Positions 9,017 to 16,267 of a stretch of DNA of 64,000 nucleotides are shown here, piece after piece. A program made the position numbers and the translations under genes. Under the pieces are notes generated by a model. The model was not told the DNA's origin. It did not search any database and saw only the letters and a list, made by a program, of their open reading frames with translations. Source of the stretch: JBMDXB01 sp048594885 (GTDB taxonomy: Bacteria; Acidobacteriota; Vicinamibacteria; Vicinamibacterales; 2-12-FULL-66-21); contig JBMDXB010000062.1 in the NCBI GenBank assembly GCA_048594885.1, forward strand, positions 1 through 64,000, in the 5' to 3' direction. Numbering within the stretch: position 1 is the stretch's first letter; each line of letters opens with the position of its first letter.

Positions 9017-10104
9017 GCGCGCCCCCGGGAGGGCTCCCGCATCGAGCGTTCGACACGATAGAGGCAGTACGGATTGTTGTGCGGCGAGCCGGTCGCGCCA
9101 ACGGCCATGAAGGTGCAGCCGCCGCGGCAGATCTCGCCGTACTCGCAATCCTGGCAGTAGCCGTGCAGGTTCGCGATCTGGAACTGCCGCGTGTAGGCGA
9201 ACGCGCCAGGCTTCTCCCAGATGTCGCGCAGCGACTGCTCGCGCAGGTTGCCTTCGACGAAACGCTCCGACTGCAGCGACAGACACCCCTTGACGTTGCC
9301 GTTCGATTCGATGCCCACCGTGAGACAGCCGGCCGAGCAGCCACACCAGAAGTTGAAGAGGCGAGGCACACGGTCGCGCCGGAGCTCCGTCTCGTGCCGC
9401 GAGAAGTAACCGATGTTGTCGCACACGTCTATCGGAATGCTGCCGCGCCTTCTGGCGGCAAGGATGAAATCGGCGATGGCGGGAATCTCCTCCGGCACGA
9501 GCTGCAGCTCGGGATGCCGCGCGAGACGCCCGAGCGGCGAAGCGAGCTGAAGCCGCCAGATGTCAGCGCCGAGCCTGCACACAAGCCGCTCCACGTCGGG
9601 CAACTCGGGAAGATTGCGATGATTGACGTGCGTCACGATGTTCACCTGCAGGCCGAGAGCTTTGAGCCAGCCACACGCTTCGCAGACACGCTCGTAGGCG
9701 CGCGGATGGCGTCGAATGGTGTTGTGCGTCGACTCGAGGCCGTCGAGGCTCAGCGCGACGCGGCACATGCCGGAGTGCTGAATCCGCTCGGCAATGTCGC
9801 GGGTGATCGCCAGGCCGTTGCTGATGAGCGATACGCCGACCTGGAGACGCACGAGTTCCTGCGCGATCGAGTCCCAGTCCGGCCGGAGCAGCGCCTCGCC
9901 GCCCGAAAGCACGACGTGTTCGCAGCCGAGGTCCGCGAGCTCGCGACACACGCGGCGCGATTCCTCGAGCGTCAACTCCGCGCCCCGCGTGCGGCCGCCG
10001 CCCAGGTTCGAGGCGCAGTGCAGGCAGCGCATGTTGCACCGCGAGGTCACCTCCCAGACGCAGTACTTGGGCCTCAGCTCGATGGCGTCGATGATGTCGC
10101 GCAC
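9001..10104 (-). CDS. Radical SAM/SPASM peptide-modifying enzyme
   Basis: This 367-residue protein has the classical C23-x3-C27-x2-C30 cluster motif (CNMRCLHC), a SGGE motif at 67-70 and a SLDG motif at 119-122. A complete SPASM region follows with cysteines at about 254, 256, 260, 274, 317, 320, 326, 330 and 347, including CQDCEYGEICRGGC. SPASM enzymes install crosslinks, thioethers or other changes in ribosomal peptides, or mature sulfatases. The GTG start has GGAGG six bases upstream. It is the first enzyme gene after the precursor candidate, and two B12-type radical SAM genes follow with overlaps. No RRE is fused to it, so the PqqD-like domains of its neighbours may present the leader. 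Confidence 0.88.
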   Translation of the reverse strand: MRDIIDAIELRPKYCVWEVTSRCNMRCLHCASNLGGGRTRGAELTLEESRRVCRELADLGCEHVVLSGGEALLRPDWDSIAQELVRLQVGVSLISNGLAITRDIAERIQHSGMCRVALSLDGLESTHNTIRRHPRAYERVCEACGWLKALGLQVNIVTHVNHRNLPELPDVERLVCRLGADIWRLQLASPLGRLARHPELQLVPEEIPAIADFILAARRRGSIPIDVCDNIGYFSRHETELRRDRVPRLFNFWCGCSAGCLTVGIESNGNVKGCLSLQSERFVEGNLREQSLRDIWEKPGAFAYTRQFQIANLHGYCQDCEYGEICRGGCTFMAVGATGSPHNNPYCLYRVERSMREPSRGRACEPC

Positions 10105-10166
10105 GAAGACCTCCGCCGCGCCGCGCGTGTCAGCGCGGCAGCGTCACTGCAGATCGCTTCGGGAGG

Positions 10167-10187
10167 CCTGCCGCCGCTGGCGGCAGG
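10167..10187 (-). promoter_or_regulatory. GC-rich hairpin between precursor and first enzyme gene
   Basis: A perfect 9-bp stem (CCTGCCGCC / GGCGGCAGG) with a three-base loop lies in the 123-base space between the candidate precursor stop and the SPASM gene start. There is no T run, so it is not a full terminator. In RiPP operons such hairpins often stabilise or attenuate the message so that precursor exceeds enzymes; that role is inference here. Confidence 0.45.
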
Positions 10188-10227
10188 TGCGATCCTGGGA
10201 CCGGGTGTGGCGCGTCGGGACCGGCGA

Positions 10228-10431
10228 TCAGGAGACGGCGACGTTGCCGCCGCCACCGTCGCCGTAGGCGACCTTGTCGCCAAGGGCCTGTTCGAGTTTC
10301 CTCGCCAATTGCACGTCCTTCACGTGCGCGCGGATCTCCTGCTTGATCAGGTTCTTGAGATCCTTGCACTTCCACAGATCGGCGCGGGTAACAGGTGCCC
10401 GCGCGGCCTTCGGTTTCTTACTCGGACTCAT
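10228..10431 (-). CDS. Candidate RiPP precursor peptide, Gly-rich C-terminus
   Basis: This 67-residue ORF has a basic N-terminus (MSPSKKPKAARAP), a charged helical leader-like part (about 15-53) and an abrupt C-terminal tail AYGDGGGGNVAVS, an ideal shape for a ribosomally made, modified peptide. It lies directly upstream of three radical SAM genes on the same strand. The ATG at 10431 has GGAG nine bases upstream; the frame could extend to 10488 but with no better site. One Cys (near residue 21) lies in the leader, not the tail. The tail offers Tyr, Asp, four Gly, Asn, Val, Ala and Ser as modification sites. No exporter or protease gene is adjacent. The peptide family is not one I recognise. 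Confidence 0.65.
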   Translation of the reverse strand: MSPSKKPKAARAPVTRADLWKCKDLKNLIKQEIRAHVKDVQLARKLEQALGDKVAYGDGGGGNVAVS

Positions 10432-10583
10432 ATCGAATCTCCGTGGTGGCGGGTCTGAGGGCGGCCCCTGGTGCAAGTGCCGCACCACGGCGAGTACGCG
10501 CGTCTGCGGCGCCGCATGGTCGCCACGGGATCACCGTTGACGGTGCGGCGGCGGCAGCGCCGGCGGCATTCCGGCGGACGCTG

Positions 10584-11321
10584 CTACGTCGTGTCCGCGT
10601 CGCCAGCGAAGTAGCGCCGCCAGAGCCCGGGGGACACGCCGGCGGCGTGCTTGAAATGCCGGTCGAGGCGACTCGCGGACCCGTAGCCGACAGTTGCGGC
10701 TATCTCTTTCACACTCAGGTTGGTCGCACGGAGAAGGTGTTGCGCATGCGCCACTCGCAGGCGCTGCAGGTGCTGCCGGAAGCAGAATCCCGTCCGCTCT
10801 TTCATCAGGTGCCCGCACCGGGACTCGGACACGCCCAGCCAGCGCGCAAGCGTTCGCAGGCGAATGTCGGGATCGCTGGAGCGTTGCCGCAGGATGTCCA
10901 TCGCACGGATGATGACGGGCGAGGAGGTCGCCGCGTTTCCCTGGGCCATGGCATCGCGGCGAAGGCGGTCACGGAGCCCCGCCTCCAACACCTGCAGCAA
11001 CTGCGTCACCCGTCCGAAATCTTCTGACCTCCGGGCCGCCGCTACCTGCGCGAGCGCCATCGACGAAAGGGCGGGACGAATCGCGTACGTGTCGTGCACG
11101 CGCAGGACGACCTCGCTCACGAGGCCGGCGATGATCGCTCGCGCGGCGGCAGTACGCGGTCCTGGCAGCGAGCCGCGGAGACTGCTGACGAGACGCAGTC
11201 CCTCGACCAGCGGCACGACGGGGAGCTTGCCGGCCAGAACTTGACAGCGATTCGCGAAGCGGAGAACGGCCTTGCGATCACGCCGGACCGCCGCGGGATC
11301 CCTGCACATGCTCTCTGCCAT
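10584..11321 (-). CDS. AraC-family transcription regulator
   Basis: The C-terminal 110 residues of this 245-residue protein form a typical AraC/XylS double helix-turn-helix: LRTLARWLGVSESRCGHLMK, then LSVKEIAATVGYGSASRLDR and HFKHAAGVSPGLWRR. The N-terminal 130 residues are helical and show no known sensor domain. The gene is 152 bases upstream of, and codirectional with, the precursor candidate, so it may control the radical SAM cluster. Protein-like sequence continues upstream in another frame (11340-11500), so the true N-terminus may be longer or frameshifted. Confidence 0.8.
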   Translation of the reverse strand: MAESMCRDPAAVRRDRKAVLRFANRCQVLAGKLPVVPLVEGLRLVSSLRGSLPGPRTAAARAIIAGLVSEVVLRVHDTYAIRPALSSMALAQVAAARRSEDFGRVTQLLQVLEAGLRDRLRRDAMAQGNAATSSPVIIRAMDILRQRSSDPDIRLRTLARWLGVSESRCGHLMKERTGFCFRQHLQRLRVAHAQHLLRATNLSVKEIAATVGYGSASRLDRHFKHAAGVSPGLWRRYFAGDADTT

Positions 11322-11687
11322 GGCGCACTGCCGACGAACGGAACGGAACCATACCGCGGCTCGACCGCCGCTTCAAGCGCGAGAATCGTAAACGCATCGA
11401 GACCTTCTTTCCCGCCGACAAGGCGTCGGATCGCATCCTGCGCTCGGTGTGATCGGCGGTCCACGGAGTCGTTCAGTGCTGTCAGCGACGCGGCAATCGT
11501 CGCGCGAGCCCGCTCTACAAGAACATCGGGATTAAGGCGATAGCAGCGGGATCACCGGCTGATTTTGTCAGATCGGTCAACGGCCGCTGGTGCTACAATG
11601 CCCGCCCCCCCGGCCGCGGCCCCGATCCCCGGGCTCGTCACCTACGGGTTACGCGCCGCCAAGTGAAAAGCGCCCTGCCAAAACAGG
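11322..11687. other. 366-base gap between the AraC and sigma genes
   Basis: The two flanking genes diverge, so both promoters should lie here, but none with good spacing was found. A TACAAT hexamer at about 11594 lacks a matched -35. On the minus strand, about 11345-11540 reads like protein (VERARATIAASLTALNDSV, then GGKEGLDAFTILALEAAVE) in a frame different from the AraC gene. This may be a lost or frameshifted N-terminus. Confidence 0.4.
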
Positions 11688-12326
11688 ATGCGCTCGCACA
11701 TCGTATCGACAGTCGCATCAGCCTTTGGGCGCAACCGTATGAGCGAGAAGGGCTCGAGTAGCCAACACGCGACCACCGTAGAGCTGGCTCGCCTTGCGAG
11801 GGGCGGCAACCGGCATGCGCTCAACGCGCTGTTCGAACGGCACTTCCCTCCGCTTCGCCGCTGGGCGCATGGGCGTCTGCCGCGGTGGATTCGCAGCGCC
11901 GCGGAAACGGCCGATCTGGTTCAGGACGCCATGCTCAATGCTTTCCGGCGCCTCGACGCGGTCGAGCTGAAACGAAAAGGGGCGCTTCAGGCGTACCTGC
12001 GCCAGTCTATCCAGAACCGGATTCGCGACGAGCTGCGGAGTTTCGAGCGGCGGGGCACTCCGAATCCGCTGGACAGCAACTCCGCCGATTCCGGCCCCTC
12101 TCCGCTGGAACGTGCGCTCGACGGCGAGATGCGAGGACGGTATCTGGCCGCGCTTCATCGATTGCGTTCGAGCGAACAGGAGCTGATCGTCGGCCGCCTC
12201 GAGCTCGGCTACAGCTACGAGCAGCTGGCGATCGTGACCGGCAGGCCGGGCGCCGAGTCGGCACGCGTTGCGGTTCGCCGCGCCTTGCTGAAGCTCGCGG
12301 AGCAGATGGGCGATGCGTCAACGTAA
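11688..12326 (+). CDS. ECF-type RNA polymerase sigma factor
   Basis: This protein of up to 212 residues contains a sigma region 2 (ALNALFERHFPPLRRWAHGR, then TADLVQDAMLNAFRRL) and a weak region 4 (LRSSEQELIVGRLELGYSYE). It should direct RNA polymerase to a specific regulon. An ATG at 11739 would give 195 residues and begins closer to the conserved core; neither start has a clear ribosome-binding site. The last 14 bases overlap the following kinase gene, suggesting that sigma factor and kinase act in one signalling pathway. Confidence 0.8.
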   Translation: MRSHIVSTVASAFGRNRMSEKGSSSQHATTVELARLARGGNRHALNALFERHFPPLRRWAHGRLPRWIRSAAETADLVQDAMLNAFRRLDAVELKRKGALQAYLRQSIQNRIRDELRSFERRGTPNPLDSNSADSGPSPLERALDGEMRGRYLAALHRLRSSEQELIVGRLELGYSYEQLAIVTGRPGAESARVAVRRALLKLAEQMGDAST

Positions 12327-15000
12327 GGCGGCATCGGACCTGGCGGGCGCCGTGCTCGACGGCGAAACCGTCGATTGGGCGGGCGTCGCCGCCGGCCGCG
12401 ATCGCGACGTACTGCCACTCGTCACGCCATTCCGCGTACTCGCCGCAATCGCGCAACGGTGCGACACAGCCGAACCTCCTTCGACCCCGCGTGAATCCAC
12501 CCGGGGCGCCCCAGTGTGGAGCGGAGCGATCGTGCTCACGGCAGCCGTACACTGTACGGTCGGCGCAGCGGGTTACCTCGCCGGCCACGGTGGAGGCACA
12601 CCGGTTCCTGCCGCAGGCTCGGCGCTGATTGTCGGGGTCTTCGCGGCGACGGCGGCGTGGCTCTTTGCGGGGGGCAGCCGCGACCCGCGCGCTTGGAGCC
12701 TGGGGGCGTTCTTTCTCATCGTGTCGGCGTCGTTCGCCCGCCGGTTCACCGGCGTGGCGAGCGCAACCCCGTTGGACGTACTCCTCGCCGGCATCTATCC
12801 CGATGCGTTCCTGCCCGCGTTTCTCTGGAGCTTCGCCAGCCGCTTTCCGCGCGTGCGGCGCTTCTCGGCTGCGGACCGGTTCTGCCGCGCCGGATTGCGC
12901 ATCAGTGTGGCCAGTGGGGCCGTTCTCTTCGCAACGAATCTCGCGTTGACGTACCTCGTTGACACGCCGGCGGAACACGCGCTCCATCGCGCTCATCACG
13001 GAGGCCTTTATTGGGCCACGGTCCTCGTCCTGTGCGGGGCGGCGCTGCCGATGCTGGCGTGGCGCGCGCGCCTGGCCGCTTCCGACGAGCGGCATCGCGT
13101 CGCGTTCTTCTGCGCCGCGCTCGTGGCAAGCCTGTCGCCGGTGGTGCTCGAAACGCTCGCCGAGATCGTCATCCCGAGTTTTACCCGGACGATGTCCGAC
13201 CCGGGCGTCAGGCGCGCGGGCTCGTGGGGTGTCGTCGCCGTCCTGGTCGTGCTGCCAATCTCCACCGCGTACGCGGTCGTCGTCGAACGCGTTCTCGAGG
13301 TCAGAGTCGTCGTGGGCCGCGCGCTGCACTACCTGCTCGCTCGCGCCACGCTCATCGCGCTCGGGGCGGCACCGTTCGCGCTGCTGATGGCGTACGCCAT
13401 TCGACACCGGGCGGTTCCGGTCGGCGAGCTGTTCGGCGGCGCTCGGGCAGCGGTCGTCGCCGCACTCGCCGTTGCGGGCGTTCTCCTGCTGTGGGCGCGT
13501 CGGCCGCTGCTGCGGAAGATCGACCGCGTCTTCTTCCGGGAATCGGTCGATCTGGCGCGTGAATTGTCGCAGCTCACGGCGAGCCTCCGGAGCGCGCGGA
13601 GCACCGGCGAGGCCATCGAACACCTGGAGGCCGCGCTCGAGCGTGCGGCCGGCGTAACGCTCGCCCGCACCTACCTCAGCGACGCCACGCGGCGCGTCTT
13701 CGCTCCGGCCCGCGGATCCGCGCCGACGTTCCCGTTGCACGGCGCGTGCGCCGCACTGATGCGAGCGGACCCTTCGGCGTTGGTCGTCGGCCGGGATCAC
13801 GCACGTTCCATGTTCGCCATGCTCCCTGCTGACGAGCGGCAGTGGATTGCCGACTCGAAGTGCGCGGTGATGGTGCCGTTGACGGGCCGCGACGATCTCC
13901 TCGGCTTCGTGGGGGTTGGGCCCAAGCGCAGCGGGCTGTCATTCGTGGCGACCGAGCTGTCGTTTCTCAACGCAGCAGCCACCGCGGCGATGTTCGTGCT
14001 CGAGGCGCGGCGCACCGCGGCGTCGCCCGCGGCGATGGCAGACGTCGAACCGGCCGCCGAGTGTGCCGTCTGCGGCTTGGTGTTTCTCTCCGCGCGCGAC
14101 GCTTGCGCCTGCGGCGCCACGCTGAGGACGGCGGCGCTTCCCGGCGTGCTGAACGGAAAGTTCCGCGTCGAGTCACGGCTCGGGGCTGGAGGAATGGGCA
14201 TCGTGTATCGTGGGCGCGACGATACGTTGGGCCGGCAGGTGGCGCTCAAGACGCTGTCACGCCTGTCGCGGTCTGCGGCCGATCGACTCGCCCACGAAGC
14301 CCGCGTCATGGCGTCGGTCGCGCATCCGAATCTGGCGACGATCTACGCCATCGAGCGGTGGCGCGACACGCCGATTCTCGTCGTGGAGTTTCTCGAAGGG
14401 GGCACGCTCGGCGCGCGGCTGGCTCGCGGGCCCCTTCCCGTCGATCACGTCCTCCGCATCGGCCTGCTGCTCGCTCCCGCGCTCGAGCAACTGCACCAGG
14501 CGGGCGTGCTGCATCGGGACATCAAGCCGACGAACATCGCGTTCACGGGCGCGGATGTCCCCAAGCTGCTGGACTTCGGTCTCGCCAGCTTCATGGCGGA
14601 CGCCCCGGCGCCCGACGACGACGCCGCCGGGCTGGACGACACTCGACAGACCCGGACCTTTCAAATCGCCGGAGGCGAACTCGCCGGCACGCCGTTGTAC
14701 GTGTCGCCCGAAGCGCTGCAGGGCGCGGAGCCCGATCCGACGTTCGACCTGTGGGCGCTGGCGCTCGTCATGTACGAAGCGATCGCCGGCCGTCATCCGT
14801 TCGCCGCGCCCACCGTGCCCGACGTGCTTGCCCACGTCCGCAAGATGCGCATTCCGGACGTCCGGCGCTTCCGTCCCGACTGTCCGGCGGACGTCGCGGA
14901 CGCCCTGAGCCGATGGCTCTCCGCGGACGCTGCGCAGCGTCCGACGTCGGCGACGCGACTCCGCGAGCACATCTCGGCCATCGTGGCGATCGGCCGGTGA
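12313..15000 (+). CDS. Membrane Ser/Thr protein kinase with GAF and zinc ribbon
   Basis: This 895-residue protein has a polytopic N-terminal membrane sensor (about eight segments between 70 and 400), a GAF-like region (about 410-560), a zinc-ribbon-like motif (about 582-605, CAVCG...CACGA) and a Hanks-type kinase domain (about 612-890). The kinase shows GAGGMGIVYRG, VALK, HRDIKPTN (about 733) and DFG (about 753), with a Gly-Thr-Pro activation-loop end. All catalytic residues are present, so it should be active. It overlaps the sigma gene upstream and probably couples an envelope or ligand signal to it. The order sensor-GAF-ribbon-kinase is unusual because the kinase is C-terminal. Confidence 0.85.
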   Translation: MRQRKAASDLAGAVLDGETVDWAGVAAGRDRDVLPLVTPFRVLAAIAQRCDTAEPPSTPRESTRGAPVWSGAIVLTAAVHCTVGAAGYLAGHGGGTPVPAAGSALIVGVFAATAAWLFAGGSRDPRAWSLGAFFLIVSASFARRFTGVASATPLDVLLAGIYPDAFLPAFLWSFASRFPRVRRFSAADRFCRAGLRISVASGAVLFATNLALTYLVDTPAEHALHRAHHGGLYWATVLVLCGAALPMLAWRARLAASDERHRVAFFCAALVASLSPVVLETLAEIVIPSFTRTMSDPGVRRAGSWGVVAVLVVLPISTAYAVVVERVLEVRVVVGRALHYLLARATLIALGAAPFALLMAYAIRHRAVPVGELFGGARAAVVAALAVAGVLLLWARRPLLRKIDRVFFRESVDLARELSQLTASLRSARSTGEAIEHLEAALERAAGVTLARTYLSDATRRVFAPARGSAPTFPLHGACAALMRADPSALVVGRDHARSMFAMLPADERQWIADSKCAVMVPLTGRDDLLGFVGVGPKRSGLSFVATELSFLNAAATAAMFVLEARRTAASPAAMADVEPAAECAVCGLVFLSARDACACGATLRTAALPGVLNGKFRVESRLGAGGMGIVYRGRDDTLGRQVALKTLSRLSRSAADRLAHEARVMASVAHPNLATIYAIERWRDTPILVVEFLEGGTLGARLARGPLPVDHVLRIGLLLAPALEQLHQAGVLHRDIKPTNIAFTGADVPKLLDFGLASFMADAPAPDDDAAGLDDTRQTRTFQIAGGELAGTPLYVSPEALQGAEPDPTFDLWALALVMYEAIAGRHPFAAPTVPDVLAHVRKMRIPDVRRFRPDCPADVADALSRWLSADAAQRPTSATRLREHISAIVAIGR

Positions 15001-15061
15001 TGTACGAAATGGCCGGCGTCGTCGTTTCCAGTACCAGACATGTCCGGCAAGGAGGAGAACG

Positions 15062-15442
15062 ATGGCGATGGAACAGACGAACACCCAGGTGAAAATCACT
15101 CCGGACGAGGCGCTGGAGCGGTGCCTGGACGCCATGGAAGGGGCGTCGAAGCTGCCGTTCCAAGCCGGACTGCGCCAGAAGATTCGCGACAGGGCGTACA
15201 GGCCGTTCGTGGAGAATCACGACCACTGGGATCGGTTCAAAGGCACGGTGCTCCGCTCGTCGAGCCAGATCGGGACGTTTGCCGAGGCATTCGCGCGATT
15301 CGAGGGGGAGATCAACGAGCGTCCGGCGACCGAGGTCAGGGAGCACCACGCCGACGAGGCCATTCGTGTCGTCAGGAGGATATGCCCCGCGGGCCTCGCC
15401 GTGGGCCCGAGATTCAGGTGGTGCCCGGACCCCGAAGCGTAA
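15062..15442 (+). CDS. Hypothetical small soluble protein
   Basis: This 126-residue, mostly helical protein has no signal peptide. A strong AAGGAGGAGAACG site fixes the ATG. Two cysteines sit in the last 20 residues (RRICPAG, RWCPD). It is the first of five closely spaced genes following the kinase gene. I do not recognise the family. Confidence 0.6.
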   Translation: MAMEQTNTQVKITPDEALERCLDAMEGASKLPFQAGLRQKIRDRAYRPFVENHDHWDRFKGTVLRSSSQIGTFAEAFARFEGEINERPATEVREHHADEAIRVVRRICPAGLAVGPRFRWCPDPEA

Positions 15443-15513
15443 CGCGTACGGAATTGGGACGCCGGTCGTTTACTCCAGAGAAGCGGCGCATCGGCGCCGC
15501 CGGGAGGACTGCA

Positions 15514-15837
15514 ATGGCCGGCCCCCAGCCGGTGCTCGAACTGTGCGCTGGCACGTATCGTGTGCAGCAGACGGCGGGCACCCTCGTCGTCTTCGCCGAA
15601 GGGATTCACCCGACGAGCGGTTTCAGCCCATTCCTCTGCTGCGAGACCGCGAACGCTGATCCTCCTGTCTTCGCACTCTGGCACGTCCTGCCGTCGGGTC
15701 CGGTGCTGCAGGTCGCGACGCCGTTCAGCGTGTGGTCCGCATTTCAGACGCTGCGGACCGTCTCGTGCGCGCTGATCAAAGACGCCAACGGCACTCACGA
15801 GATCCTGGTGGACCAGGCCCACCCGTCGTTCAGTTAA
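15514..15837 (+). CDS. Hypothetical small beta-rich protein
   Basis: This 107-residue protein starts at 15514, eight bases after GGGAGG. It is predicted beta-rich (VLELCAGTYRVQ, TLVVFAEGIHP) with a CC pair in the middle (FLCCETA). No export signal is seen. It lies 71 bases after the previous gene and 25 before the next, within the five-gene set that ends in a cell-wall hydrolase. Function unknown. Confidence 0.6.
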   Translation: MAGPQPVLELCAGTYRVQQTAGTLVVFAEGIHPTSGFSPFLCCETANADPPVFALWHVLPSGPVLQVATPFSVWSAFQTLRTVSCALIKDANGTHEILVDQAHPSFS

Positions 15838-15862
15838 TCGAGAGGGTACGAGAGAGGGACAC

Positions 15863-16264
15863 ATGGCCAAACGTCAACGTTCGCAACGGCGCACGCGAGC
15901 AGCGGCCGCACCCGCTGATACGTTTCCGGCAGCGTGCAAGCTGCGCAGCATCCCGGTTTCCATCGACTTCGCGGCGAAGGCCGGCGAGAGCATCGAGCTG
16001 TTCACCCACGATCACGTGGGCGCCGTCCTGGTCGCGAAAGCGGAATATGCCGGCCAACAGCTCGTGCCAGCGGGGCGGGCCGTTTCGCGATTCAAGTTCG
16101 ACGCCCTGGCGGGGCGCAACACGCTGAAGATGGTGTTCGTCTTCAGCGCATCCGTTGCGGGCCGGGGAGAGCTGCGCGAACAGTGCGGCCCCGACGACTC
16201 GCAGTTCCTGCGGGCGCTCGCTGGCGATGAACCGCTGCAACTGCTCAGGATCATAGGGAGTTGA
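15863..16264 (+). CDS. Hypothetical basic-tailed small protein
   Basis: This 133-residue protein begins with a very basic stretch (MAKRQRSQRRTRAAAA) followed by a compact beta domain (VSIDFAAKAGESIELF to TLKMVFVFSAS). A GAGAGGGA site precedes the ATG. The basic N-terminus resembles that of the protein encoded at 17837, so the two may be addressed to the same place. Its stop is followed three bases later by the next gene. Function unknown. Confidence 0.6.
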   Translation: MAKRQRSQRRTRAAAAPADTFPAACKLRSIPVSIDFAAKAGESIELFTHDHVGAVLVAKAEYAGQQLVPAGRAVSRFKFDALAGRNTLKMVFVFSASVAGRGELREQCGPDDSQFLRALAGDEPLQLLRIIGS

Positions 16265-16267
16265 GTC

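Noticed and set aside
9017..9424. N-terminal extension of the first B12-type radical SAM protein to 9424
   Set aside because: It would lie inside the SPASM gene in another frame, reads as Arg-rich shadow text, and the conserved N-terminal strand begins at the ATG at 9016.
12007..13800. 597-codon open frame on the minus strand opposite sigma and kinase genes
   Set aside because: Repetitive Arg/Asp/Glu text typical of antisense frames in high-GC DNA.
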